Of a stretch of DNA of 8,963 bases, positions 1 through 5,814 are shown piece by piece (position 1 is the stretch's first letter; every line of letters begins with the position of its first letter). The position numbers and the translations under genes were made by a program. Source of the DNA: Bacteroidota bacterium (GTDB lineage: Bacteria > Bacteroidota > Ignavibacteria > Ignavibacteriales > Ignavibacteriaceae); assembly GCA_021793635.1 (NCBI GenBank), contig JAJYSI010000108.1:1-8963 (forward strand), in the 5' to 3' direction. Below the pieces are notes generated by a model that was not told where the DNA came from, ran no database searches, and was given only the letters and a program-made list of their open reading frames with translations.

Positions 1-5
1 ATCAG

Positions 6-19
6 TGCAATCGATTGCA
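6..19. promoter_or_regulatory. Perfect LacI/GalR-family operator palindrome
   Basis: The 14-bp sequence TGCAATCGATTGCA is an exact palindrome with the central CG step typical of LacI/GalR-family operators. It matches every fixed position of the cre-like pattern TGNAANCGNTTNCA. It lies directly downstream of the leftward promoter at 20-48, where a bound repressor would block initiation. The regulated gene is therefore most likely to the left of the window. The MFS gene at 459 is about 440 bp away and a less likely direct target. The regulator itself is not in the window. Confidence 0.6.
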
Positions 20-48
20 ACATTAATGAAAGAAATTCTAATTGTCAA
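20..48 (-). promoter_or_regulatory. Leftward sigma70-type promoter
   Basis: On the minus strand a perfect -35 hexamer TTGACA (48 to 43) is followed by a 17-nt spacer and the hexamer TAATGT (25 to 20). The latter keeps the three most conserved -10 positions (T1, A2, T6). Transcription would start near position 13 and run left, out of the window. The LacI-type palindrome at 6-19 overlaps the expected start site, which supports a real regulated promoter. Caution: the primary sigma of true Bacteroidetes prefers a different consensus, and one + strand frame stays open over 2-58, so these bases could instead be the tail of an unseen gene. Confidence 0.45.
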
Positions 49-458
49 GTATTTTTAATTTTTTTTGAATTATTTAAAAAATTTTACCTATTAATAAAAT
101 TCGAAATAGCGGCGGATAATAAATTGATTAATCAATTCCAGTAAAAAATTTCCTTTTCCATCCTTTCTTTGTTGTTATTTTAACGGGGCTTTTTTTACTA
201 ACAGCCTCTCACAAGATTCTAGATTATTATATTCATGGAACATGCTTCATCTCTTCTTCCCCTTTACTTTGGAGAAAATGCAATTCTTAATTGCGGCAAC
301 TGGAATTTTTTTGCTGCAAGACTCCTTATATGGGGTAAGAGATATATTAACTATTTTGAAAATAAATTAATTGAAGCTTATCTTTTTTGTGAAGTACAAT
401 GGAAAACTTATTCTATATTTTTACTAATTTACTTTAAAAATAAAAAGATTTAAGTAAC
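49..458. other. Non-coding AT-rich leader before the MFS gene
   Basis: This stretch holds no convincing gene. A 72-codon open frame at 235-453 has no ribosome binding site and no recognisable fold. Its composition (runs of Phe, Leu, Ile, Lys, Asn) is what AT-rich non-coding DNA gives. The only structure seen is the 16-bp palindrome at 122-137 and A/T homopolymer runs around 57-85. With the leftward promoter at its left edge, it reads as a divergent intergenic region between an off-window gene and the MFS gene. Confidence 0.55.
122..137. repeat. 16-bp AT-rich perfect palindrome
   Basis: AATTGATTAATCAATT is a perfect palindrome in the leader of the MFS gene. The half-site TTGAT recalls FNR/CRP-type boxes, but the spacing between half-sites is 2 nt rather than the 4 nt those regulators need, so it is not a standard FNR site. 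It could be an operator for an unknown dimeric regulator or a chance product of AT-rich DNA. Confidence 0.3.
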
Positions 459-1715
459 ATGGAACAATCGACCTACAAGATATACGGTTATAGATGGTTT
501 ATTCTAATACTCTTCATGCTAGTCGCAGCCTTCAACCAACTAATTTGGATAACCTTTGCACCGGTAACTGATGCAGCCGCTGCATACTATCACGTCTCAC
601 AATTAGATATCGGTCTATTGTCTATGAGTTTTATGATAGCTTATTTGGTGGTATCTATACCGGCATCATGGGTTATAGACACATACGGTTTCCGAGTAGC
701 TGTCAGCATAGGCGCTGTACTTACCGGCGTGTTTGGTTTGATGCGCGGGATAGTAGCTTCTAATTACACGCTTGTTATGATTGCGCAGATCGGTACTGCA
801 GCGGGACAACCATTCATTCTAAATGCCCTAACAAAAGTTGCAGCACGTTGGTTTCCTATTGAGGAACGAGCTACCGCTTCCGGGCTTGGATCGCTTGCAA
901 TGTATCTTGGTATACTTGCCGGACTGGTAGTAACACCATCGCTTACTCTTTCTGCGGGATTTAATAACATGCTTCTGTATTATGGCATTGGCGCACTGGT
1001 AGTTGGAATAGTATTCATAGTCTTTGCACAAGAACATCCGGCTACTCCTCCAGGTCCAAGTGAATTAGAAGAACGTGCCCTTATGTTCGATGGAATGAAA
1101 CAGATCCTCCGAAACAAAAGTTTCATTTTCCTTATGGCGATATTCTTCATCGGTCTCGGATTATTCAATAGTGTTACTACGTGGATTGAAGATATAATTA
1201 GCCCGCGTGGTTTCTCGGCAACACAAGCTGGAACTGCAGGAGGTTTGATGATATTCGGTGGAATTATCGGAGCGGTGATACTTCCAACCCTATCAGACAA
1301 ATACAGAAAGAGGGTACCATTCATTATCATTGGTCTTATCGGTACGATACCGGGAATTCTTGGAATAACTTACGCTGCTTCAAGCGGACTTTTATATACC
1401 TCATGTTTTGCATTAGGCTTTTTCCTTTTGAGCTGTGGTCCAATCGGATTCCAATATGGAGCGGAGATAGGAAGACCTGCACCGGAAGGAACATCTAATG
1501 GACTTTTATTGCTCATGGGTCAGATCTCAGGCATTGTGTTCATATTCGCGATGGACGCTTTCAGAGTAGGTCCTAATGGCTCCATGACACCTTCTCTCTT
1601 AGTGCTGACATGTTTGGTGATCTTAGGTGTATTCATGGCTTTTAGACTGCGAGAATCTGACCTTGTTCTAACTTCGCAGCATAAGATAGAACAAGCAGCA
1701 GAGGCATCAAAGTAG
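459..1715 (+). CDS. MFS transporter, FLVCR-like branch
   Basis: A 418-residue inner-membrane protein of the major facilitator superfamily, of usual length with about 12 hydrophobic segments. The N-terminal half starts with a helix at about residues 12-34 and has a motif-A-like loop DTYGFR at 74-79. A highly typical stretch (GQPFILNALTKVAARWFP, 116-133, then EERATASGLG) follows. The second half begins after the cytoplasmic linker at about 190-220 and repeats motif A as LSDKYRKR (278-285). The pattern resembles prokaryotic relatives of the FLVCR/DIRC2 group. In animals these move heme or choline, but the substrate here cannot be read from sequence. The ATG at 459 lacks a Shine-Dalgarno. The gene is alone in its orientation block, with clearly higher GC than the restriction-modification genes to its right (about 47% in one sampled line against 27%). 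The superfamily is certain, the subgroup likely, the substrate unknown. Confidence 0.9.
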   Translation: MEQSTYKIYGYRWFILILFMLVAAFNQLIWITFAPVTDAAAAYYHVSQLDIGLLSMSFMIAYLVVSIPASWVIDTYGFRVAVSIGAVLTGVFGLMRGIVASNYTLVMIAQIGTAAGQPFILNALTKVAARWFPIEERATASGLGSLAMYLGILAGLVVTPSLTLSAGFNNMLLYYGIGALVVGIVFIVFAQEHPATPPGPSELEERALMFDGMKQILRNKSFIFLMAIFFIGLGLFNSVTTWIEDIISPRGFSATQAGTAGGLMIFGGIIGAVILPTLSDKYRKRVPFIIIGLIGTIPGILGITYAASSGLLYTSCFALGFFLLSCGPIGFQYGAEIGRPAPEGTSNGLLLLMGQISGIVFIFAMDAFRVGPNGSMTPSLLVLTCLVILGVFMAFRLRESDLVLTSQHKIEQAAEASK

Positions 1716-2073
1716 ATTTAACAGCTAAATGCTCAATCATAGAATATGTAAAAAATACGGGATATAGATTTATCCGAAGATAAAAAAATGTTGCAGTCAC
1801 ACCGGTGATTCAATTATTTAGCGTTGGTTGTTCTTGAGCTTCTAACTTCAGACATGAGACGTAAACACAATTCTTGTTTGAAGAGTTTTGACTTTTATGA
1901 AAGTTAAATAATACTCTCATAAAGTTATCTGGATTTGAAATATTTAACAATGTGAATTGAATGTACTTCAATTTGTACTTCAGCAAGGATTAACCACAAA
2001 TTAGTATATTCATTAATCTATTCACTTATAATTTTGATGTTCATTGATCTTCGTCTTTGTTAATGAATGTTCC
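1716..2073. other. Intergenic stretch left of the tRNA scar
   Basis: No open frame of note is present on either strand. Visible structure is minor. A 9-bp inverted repeat ATTCATTAA / TTAATGAAT (2008-2016 and 2060-2068) brackets 43 nt just left of the tRNA remnant. A 7-bp inverted repeat TTTATGA / TCATAAA lies at 1894-1900 and 1917-1923. A short direct repeat TGTACTTCA occurs twice near 1970-1985. No terminator with a T-tract is seen after the MFS gene. If the tRNA scar marks an integrated element, this is where its end would lie. Confidence 0.45.
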
Positions 2074-2115
2074 TTCGTAATCAGCAGGTCGAGGGTTTAA
2101 CTCCCTCCTTTAGCT
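2074..2115 (+). pseudogene. 3' half of a tRNA-Thr(CGT) gene (integration scar)
   Basis: Read as a tRNA, the segment contains a complete anticodon loop TTCGTAA (2074-2080, anticodon CGT), the 3' anticodon stem TCAGC (2081-2085) and variable loop AGGTC. These are followed by a perfect 5-bp T stem GAGGG/CCCTC around a 7-nt loop (2091-2107), the 3' acceptor strand CTTTAGC (2108-2114) and a discriminator T. Upstream of the anticodon loop nothing fits: the 5' anticodon stem, D arm and 5' acceptor strand are absent. The T loop reads TTTAACT, with the near-invariant C56 changed to T, which suggests decay. A cut exactly in the anticodon loop with the 3' half and terminator retained is the classic product of tyrosine-integrase insertion into a tRNA gene. 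The intact gene should lie elsewhere, to the left if an element still sits there. Confidence 0.72.
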
Positions 2116-2124
2116 CTTATTATT

Positions 2125-2162
2125 GCCAGTTCCGATTAAATTGGAACTGGCTTTTTATTTTT
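2125..2162 (+). terminator. Rho-independent terminator after the tRNA remnant
   Basis: A perfect 9-bp stem GCCAGTTCC / GGAACTGGC (2125-2133 and 2143-2151) encloses a 9-nt loop. It is followed at once by a T-rich tail (TTTTTATTTTT). It starts 9 nt after the end of the tRNA remnant, as expected for the native terminator of that tRNA gene. It also isolates the restriction-modification genes from upstream transcription. Confidence 0.88.
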
Positions 2163-2274
2163 GGGAGTTTCCCGCCTCCTCAATATAAAAAAGAATTTTT
2201 AATTGTAGTTATGTCTCAAACGTTTTATTTTAAACTTGATTAGAAAAAAAATTAAGCTTAAATAAAATTTATAT
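2163..2274 (+). other. Leader of the restriction-modification genes
   Basis: This short AT-rich leader has no gene. A -10/-35 pair TTGTAG (2203-2208), 17 nt, TATTTT (2226-2231) is the best promoter match I can find, but it is poor. No Shine-Dalgarno precedes the ATG at 2275, and no controller (C-box) repeat or C-protein gene is visible. Confidence 0.3.
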
Positions 2275-3249
2275 ATGAATAATGAAAATCTTAATATAGA
2301 AATATTTGGAAATAATAATTCGGGAAATTCTGACATTGATATCTCTGAAAATTCAACTTTAGATTATATCGATTTAGGCGAAAGAGGGAGATTATCAAGA
2401 AAAAATAAACTAAATGATTTAACAGGTAAAGAGTGGATCAAATTTACCAAAACCTGGTTTGTTCATAGACCACCTAGAAGAAAAGATGAAGAGATTTTGC
2501 ATCCGGCAAAGTATCCTGAATCGTTAGTGGAAGAATTTATAAAATTCTTTACAAAAAAAGGGGGATTTATTATTGATCCGTTTTTGGGAACGGGAAGTAC
2601 CTTGGTAGCAGCTAGAAACTTATTTAGAAATGCAATTGGTATTGAGATTACTAAGAAGTACGCGGAGATAGCACGAAAACGTCTCAGCAAATTAACATTA
2701 GAATTTGCCGACGAACAAATATTAAATGAAGTAATAATAGGTAACTCAACTGAAGCCTATGAGTTAACAAAAAAGCATCATCCGGAAGTTGTAAAAAATG
2801 GATTTGATTTTTGCATAACATCGCCGCCGTACTGGAATCAATTAAAGAAAAATAATCTGAGGCAGGCTAATAGAAAAGATAAAGGATTGGATACCGTTTA
2901 CTCTTTTCTGCCAGATGATATCGGTAATGAGGACGACTATAAATTATTCTTAAAAAAACAAAAGATTATTTTTAACGAAGTTTATAAATTACTAAAAGAT
3001 AAAGCCTATCTGGTAGTAATAACAAATAATGTTTTTTCCGACAGCAAATTATTTCCGTTAGCTTTCGATACTTTCAACAGTTTAACTACAGGCAAATTTG
3101 CCTGGATTGGCAAGGATGAAAAAATATGGTGCCAGGACGATAAAGCGCTGCATAATTTGGGAATAAATAATGCCTGGGTTGGAAATCGATGTCATCAATA
3201 TTGTCTGATTTTCAGAAAAGAATTAAATAGTGGAAGAAAAAAACTTTAA
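2275..3249 (+). CDS. Type II DNA methyltransferase, N4-cytosine/N6-adenine family
   Basis: A 324-residue SAM-dependent DNA methyltransferase that should protect host DNA from the nuclease encoded just downstream. Residues about 76-124 carry the SAM-binding part. HPAKYPESL (76-84) corresponds to motif X. DPFLGTGST (101-109) is motif I. Glu124 in IGIE ends the strand that normally holds the ribose-binding acid. The catalytic motif IV is TSPPYW at 182-187; SPPY favours N4-methylcytosine, though N6-adenine enzymes occasionally use it. A later hydrophobic strand, YLVVITNN (245-252), fits the catalytic-fold core. The order is X, I, IV, so the variable region after about 190 is the likely target-recognition part. 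The first 60 residues are low-complexity and Asn-rich. There is no Shine-Dalgarno. The stop overlaps the next gene by 20 bp, implying translational coupling. Base composition is markedly AT-rich relative to both neighbours, consistent with transfer. Recognition sequence unknown. Confidence 0.9.
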   Translation: MNNENLNIEIFGNNNSGNSDIDISENSTLDYIDLGERGRLSRKNKLNDLTGKEWIKFTKTWFVHRPPRRKDEEILHPAKYPESLVEEFIKFFTKKGGFIIDPFLGTGSTLVAARNLFRNAIGIEITKKYAEIARKRLSKLTLEFADEQILNEVIIGNSTEAYELTKKHHPEVVKNGFDFCITSPPYWNQLKKNNLRQANRKDKGLDTVYSFLPDDIGNEDDYKLFLKKQKIIFNEVYKLLKDKAYLVVITNNVFSDSKLFPLAFDTFNSLTTGKFAWIGKDEKIWCQDDKALHNLGINNAWVGNRCHQYCLIFRKELNSGRKKL

Positions 3250-3751
3250 TGTAATTAAGACTGAGGAACAATTTTTATCAAATTATAATCTTCATGATCT
3301 GGCTAAAAAAGCAGGTGAAGAAATTCTAAAAGCGAAGTGTTATTCAACTGAAATTTTTGGCGAAGATAGAAGACACGAAAATCTATGGGAAGCGGGACAA
3401 GATAAACCGGACTGTTTCATAATCGATAAAAATAAAAATAGAATTTGTTTACTTGACTGGAAAGGTAAGAAGAGCAAAGGGTACAGATTAAATAAAAGGG
3501 CGTTCAATTCATACTTAAAAATATCAATCCAAACCAAACTTCAAATTCTTGCAGCAATGGCTTTTTTTGATGATAATAAAAATATAATTGAATTCAGCTT
3601 CTTCAATTTAAACGAAACCGGAATCATCATGAAAGAAAATTGCGAATGGGATAAAAACATAACTGTAATATTGAATCCGGAGCTGCGCAGAGATTTCTAT
3701 AAAATTGATGAGTATTTAATTTCTTTGCAGCAAGTGCAGCCGAAAAGTTAA
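3230..3751 (+). CDS. Putative Type II restriction endonuclease, PD-(D/E)xK fold
   Basis: A 173-residue protein with no family name I can assign from sequence alone. It has the core of a PD-(D/E)xK nuclease: Pro60-Asp61 on one strand, then Asp76-Trp77-Lys78 after a 14-residue hairpin (FIIDKNKNRICLLDWKGK, 63-80). Asp61, Asp76 and Lys78 would bind Mg2+ and activate water. A basic segment (YRLNKRAF, 85-92) and the helix after it could contact DNA. The size is close to small dimeric enzymes such as PvuII (157 residues), whose partner is also an N4-cytosine methyltransferase. The start must be the GTG at 3230. A stop TAA lies at 3224-3226 in this frame, and the first internal Met is residue 110. 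The 20-bp overlap with the methyltransferase delays nuclease translation until the methylase is made. Alternatives are a Holliday-type resolvase or a repair nuclease, but the gene pairing favours restriction. Confidence 0.72.
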   Translation: MEEKNFNVIKTEEQFLSNYNLHDLAKKAGEEILKAKCYSTEIFGEDRRHENLWEAGQDKPDCFIIDKNKNRICLLDWKGKKSKGYRLNKRAFNSYLKISIQTKLQILAAMAFFDDNKNIIEFSFFNLNETGIIMKENCEWDKNITVILNPELRRDFYKIDEYLISLQQVQPKS

Positions 3752-3899
3752 GCCGGCAAATAACTTCTTCTTTATCACAATTCTAAATCATAAACATTCG
3801 AATCTTTAGCTTCAGAAAAGAAATTTTTCCTTTCTATGTCCAATTTTAAATTTTCTGATTGTTATAAAAGTGTAATTAAAAAATATTTTAATAAAATTC

Positions 3900-3903
3900 G
3901 GAG
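3900..3903 (+). promoter_or_regulatory. Shine-Dalgarno of the first DGPF gene
   Basis: GGAG lies 6 nt before the ATG at 3910. It fixes the start of the first operon gene and contrasts with the Shine-Dalgarno-less starts of the MFS, methyltransferase and sigma genes. The 158-bp gap upstream shows no strong promoter; TATAAA at 3863-3868 is a possible -10 without a matching -35. Confidence 0.6.
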
Positions 3904-3909
3904 TCCAAA

Positions 3910-4287
3910 ATGAATCAATATATGTTAATCTTCAGACATGAAGACGGAAGTAAAATAGCTTCGCCGGAACAAATACAAGTCTGGATGAAGCAGACAATTG
4001 ACTGGATAAACAGCACCATCGCAAAGAATAAATTTGTCGGCGGTAACGGATTAATTTTTGACGGTGCTAAAGTTGTCATTAAGAAAGATTCGAAAAAAAT
4101 TGTAACTGATGGTCCGTTCGGGGACATTAAAGAAACAATAGGAGGATACGGTATATTTGAAGCGGAATCTATTGAAGAAGCAGTTGAAATTGCAAAGGGC
4201 AGTCCGGTTTTGCAGGGTGAAGGTAACAGTGTAGAAGTCAGATTAATTAATGGGAAAAATGAAATACATGAAAATATAAGGAGTTGA
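3910..4287 (+). CDS. YCII-related DGPF-domain protein (first copy)
   Basis: A 125-residue soluble cytoplasmic protein of the YCII-related/DGPF family. It opens with the usual strand YMLIFRHED (4-12) and has an amphipathic helix at about 19-40. The signature DGPF sits at 67-70, followed by KET (74-76), GGY (78-80) and the closing strand VEVRLI (108-113). Members have a dimeric ferredoxin-like fold. No firm reaction is established for this subgroup, so none is claimed. Genes of this type are the standard neighbours and targets of ECF42 sigma factors, and one such sigma closes this operon. It is the first gene of the operon, with GGAG 6 nt before the ATG. Its stop is 2 nt before the ATG of the next gene, whose Shine-Dalgarno lies within its last codons. 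A paralogue is present at 4799, where the motif reads DGPY. Confidence 0.9.
   Translation: MNQYMLIFRHEDGSKIASPEQIQVWMKQTIDWINSTIAKNKFVGGNGLIFDGAKVVIKKDSKKIVTDGPFGDIKETIGGYGIFEAESIEEAVEIAKGSPVLQGEGNSVEVRLINGKNEIHENIRS
4279..4283 (+). promoter_or_regulatory. Shine-Dalgarno that sets the start of the first AhpD-like gene
   Basis: AGGAG sits 6 nt before the ATG at 4290. A TTG at 4284 in the same frame would add two residues but would start one base after this site, leaving no room for a ribosome. The ATG at 4290 is therefore preferred. Confidence 0.75.
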
Positions 4288-4289
4288 AA

Positions 4290-4769
4290 ATGAAACCGAG
4301 AATAAATCTTTTTGAACAGGGCAAAGATGCTTTGAAGGCACTTTATGGATTGGGATCCTATCACTCATCAATCGAAAAAAAACTTTTGGATTTAATTGAC
4401 TATCGTGTATCGCAAATAAATGGCTGCGCTTTCTGCCTGGATATGCATTCAAAAGATTTGCGTGCAGAAGGAGAAACCGAGCAGAGGCTTTTTCTTCTGG
4501 ATGCGTGGCGAGACGCACCTTTTTATTCCGACCGCGAGCGAGCCGCATTAGCATGGGCAGAAGCTGTTACTAAATGCAATGTGCCTGATGAAGTTTATGA
4601 AGAAACCAGGAAACAGTTTTCAGAAAAAGAAATAATAGACCTTACTGTTGCCACAATTGCAATTAACTCATGGAACCGAATAAATATCCCCTTCAAAAAT
4701 GTTCCAGGGGATTACAAACCCGGGCAATATTCAAACACGAATTTTAATAACCTTGTTAAGCAAATGTAA
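4290..4769 (+). CDS. AhpD/carboxymuconolactone decarboxylase-like protein (first copy)
   Basis: A 159-residue all-helical protein of the AhpD/CMD family. The core is RVSQINGCAFC followed by LDMH, giving Cys46-x-x-Cys49-x-x-x-His53, the redox CxxC with the downstream His seen in AhpD-type peroxidases. Twelve residues before the first Cys, where AhpD has its proton-relay Glu, there is Asp34, a conservative change. It therefore probably retains thiol redox or peroxidase activity; the oxidant and reductant are unknown. After the core come ERAALAWAEAV (83-93) and the conserved tail IAINSWNRINI (123-133). Its start is placed at 4290 on the Shine-Dalgarno evidence. It lies 2 nt after the first DGPF gene and 29 nt before the second, inside the sigma-factor operon. 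CMD-family genes are best known as ECF41 partners, so their pairing here with an ECF42-type sigma is unusual. Confidence 0.9.
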   Translation: MKPRINLFEQGKDALKALYGLGSYHSSIEKKLLDLIDYRVSQINGCAFCLDMHSKDLRAEGETEQRLFLLDAWRDAPFYSDRERAALAWAEAVTKCNVPDEVYEETRKQFSEKEIIDLTVATIAINSWNRINIPFKNVPGDYKPGQYSNTNFNNLVKQM

Positions 4770-4798
4770 TTTTAATTAATAATTATTAGGAGTTTAAA

Positions 4799-5140
4799 AT
4801 GAAGGAGTTTTTGTTGATATTCAGAACAGATTATAAAACAATGCCTAAAGGTTCGCCAGAAGAAATGCAGGCAATGACTAAAAGATGGATGGACTGGATA
4901 GGCGGCATTGCTGCTCAAAATAAATTATCAAACAGAGGGAACCGTCTGACTTCCGAAGGCAGAGTTGTAAAAGCAAATAAATCTGTAACGGACGGACCTT
5001 ACATGGAAATAAAGGAATCGGTCGGCGGTTATTCAATTATTAAAGTTGGATCATACGATGAATCTGTTGAGGTTGCAAAAGGATGTCCTATTCTAAACTT
5101 AGGCGGAAATGTCGAGATAAGAGGAGTAAGCCAGCTATAA
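4799..5140 (+). CDS. YCII-related DGPF-domain protein (second copy)
   Basis: A 113-residue paralogue of the protein encoded at 3910. It shares the opening strand FLLIFRTD (4-11), the helix with a W-MDWI pattern (30-34), the segment VTDGPYMEIKES (63-74), GGYSI and the closing strand VEIRGV (105-110). The signature Phe is replaced by Tyr (DGPY, 65-68), a mild change. It lacks the 10-residue charged tail of the first copy. It starts with AGGAG (4788-4792) 6 nt before the ATG. With the preceding AhpD-like gene it repeats the DGPF-CMD order, so the locus looks like an old tandem duplication of a two-gene unit whose copies have diverged. DGPF proteins may form homo- or heterodimers; two copies in one operon make a heterodimer conceivable, which is inference. 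Confidence 0.88.
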   Translation: MKEFLLIFRTDYKTMPKGSPEEMQAMTKRWMDWIGGIAAQNKLSNRGNRLTSEGRVVKANKSVTDGPYMEIKESVGGYSIIKVGSYDESVEVAKGCPILNLGGNVEIRGVSQL

Positions 5141-5145
5141 TTAAA

Positions 5146-5201
5146 AATTCCGGATGTCTGATAAATGATTAATATTAGTTGATTATCAGGCATCCGGAAT
5201 T
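5146..5201. repeat. 19-bp stem-loop inside the operon
   Basis: The arms at 5146-5164 and 5183-5201 are complementary over 19 positions, with a single G-U wobble, around an 18-nt AT-rich loop. No T-run follows on the + strand, so it is not a standard rightward terminator. On the minus strand the arm runs into AATTTTTAA, but no leftward gene ends here. It may stabilise or process the operon mRNA, cause partial termination, or be a REP/MITE-like copy. It splits the operon into two halves: 3910-5140 and 5251-7530. Confidence 0.8.
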
Positions 5202-5250
5202 CGAAAATATTTATATAAATTATTAAACAGTTTATTATGAGGAAGTAATT

Positions 5251-5814
5251 ATGGAAACATTTCTTCCGCCGATAGAAAAGCCAAAAGGAATAATGATTAA
5301 GCTGGCATATTACTTTGTTCGAAAGCAGTTCGGCAAAGTGTTTTCGCCGCTTGCAATTCATTCGGCACGGCTGCCGTCAGCATTTGGTTTGTTTTACACA
5401 AAAGTATCAAAGCTAGATAAGAAATTAATTTTGCCGGAAGAAACTGCAATGCTAATACGTATGCGGGTTGCAGGAATTAACATTTGTCTTTTCTGCATGG
5501 ATGCAAACAGATATGCAGTAATCCAAAAATCTATGAATGTAGAAAAGTTTGATTCATTGGATGAATATAAAACGAGCCGGCTGTTCAACAATGCGGAACG
5601 CACAGCATTGGATTATGTTACAGAGCTGACTGCCGAAAAGAAAGTTAGTCCGGAAACTTTTAAACGTTTGACAGAATATTTTTCAGAGCGAGAGATCTGC
5701 GAAATAGTTTGGCTGGCTGCCAGCGAACATCTATATAACATAACAAACATCGGATTGAATATTCATTCCGATATGCTTTGCGATTTAACAAAAAAGAATA
5801 AGGTGAAAATATGA
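5251..5814 (+). CDS. AhpD/carboxymuconolactone decarboxylase-like protein (second, diverged copy)
   Basis: A 187-residue helical protein of the CMD/AhpD family, longer at the N-terminus than the first copy by about 30 residues. The CxxC is kept as Cys79-Leu-Phe-Cys82 in INICLFCMDANR. The position of the catalytic His (Cys82 + 4) is Asn86, and the position of the upstream Glu (Cys79 - 12) is Met67. Flanking marks of the family are NNAERTALDYVTEL (113-126), FSEREICEIVWL (144-155) and the tail YNITNIGLNI (162-171). The thiol pair could still cycle, but the AhpD proton relay is gone, so activity differs from the first copy or is lost. GAGGAAG (5239-5245) precedes the ATG. The TGA stop shares ATGA with the next gene, so the two are translationally coupled. 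Confidence 0.87.
   Translation: METFLPPIEKPKGIMIKLAYYFVRKQFGKVFSPLAIHSARLPSAFGLFYTKVSKLDKKLILPEETAMLIRMRVAGINICLFCMDANRYAVIQKSMNVEKFDSLDEYKTSRLFNNAERTALDYVTELTAEKKVSPETFKRLTEYFSEREICEIVWLAASEHLYNITNIGLNIHSDMLCDLTKKNKVKI

Noticed and set aside
124..135. FNR-like box TTGAT-TA-ATCAA
   Set aside because: Half-site spacing is 2 nt instead of 4 nt, so it is not a valid FNR site; kept only as a palindrome.
235..453. 72-codon open frame before the MFS gene
   Set aside because: No ribosome site, no recognisable motif, and AT-driven composition; it overlaps an apparent regulatory leader.
980..1330. 116-codon minus-strand open frame
   Set aside because: Antisense shadow within the MFS gene; no family resemblance.
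2203..2231. Possible promoter TTGTAG-N17-TATTTT for the restriction-modification genes
   Set aside because: Only about half of the positions match consensus, and AT-rich DNA yields such pairs often.
3837..3842. TGTCCA as a possible ECF -35 element upstream of the operon
   Set aside because: No matching -10 is found at 15-18 nt; a single hexamer in AT-rich DNA is not enough.
3915..4364. 149-codon minus-strand open frame
   Set aside because: Antisense shadow of the DGPF and AhpD-like genes, whose products are clearly recognisable on the + strand.
5110..5115. TGTCGA, resembling an ECF42 -35 element reported in Streptomyces
   Set aside because: It lies inside the end of the second DGPF gene with no matching -10 at proper spacing; coding constraint (Val-Glu) explains it.
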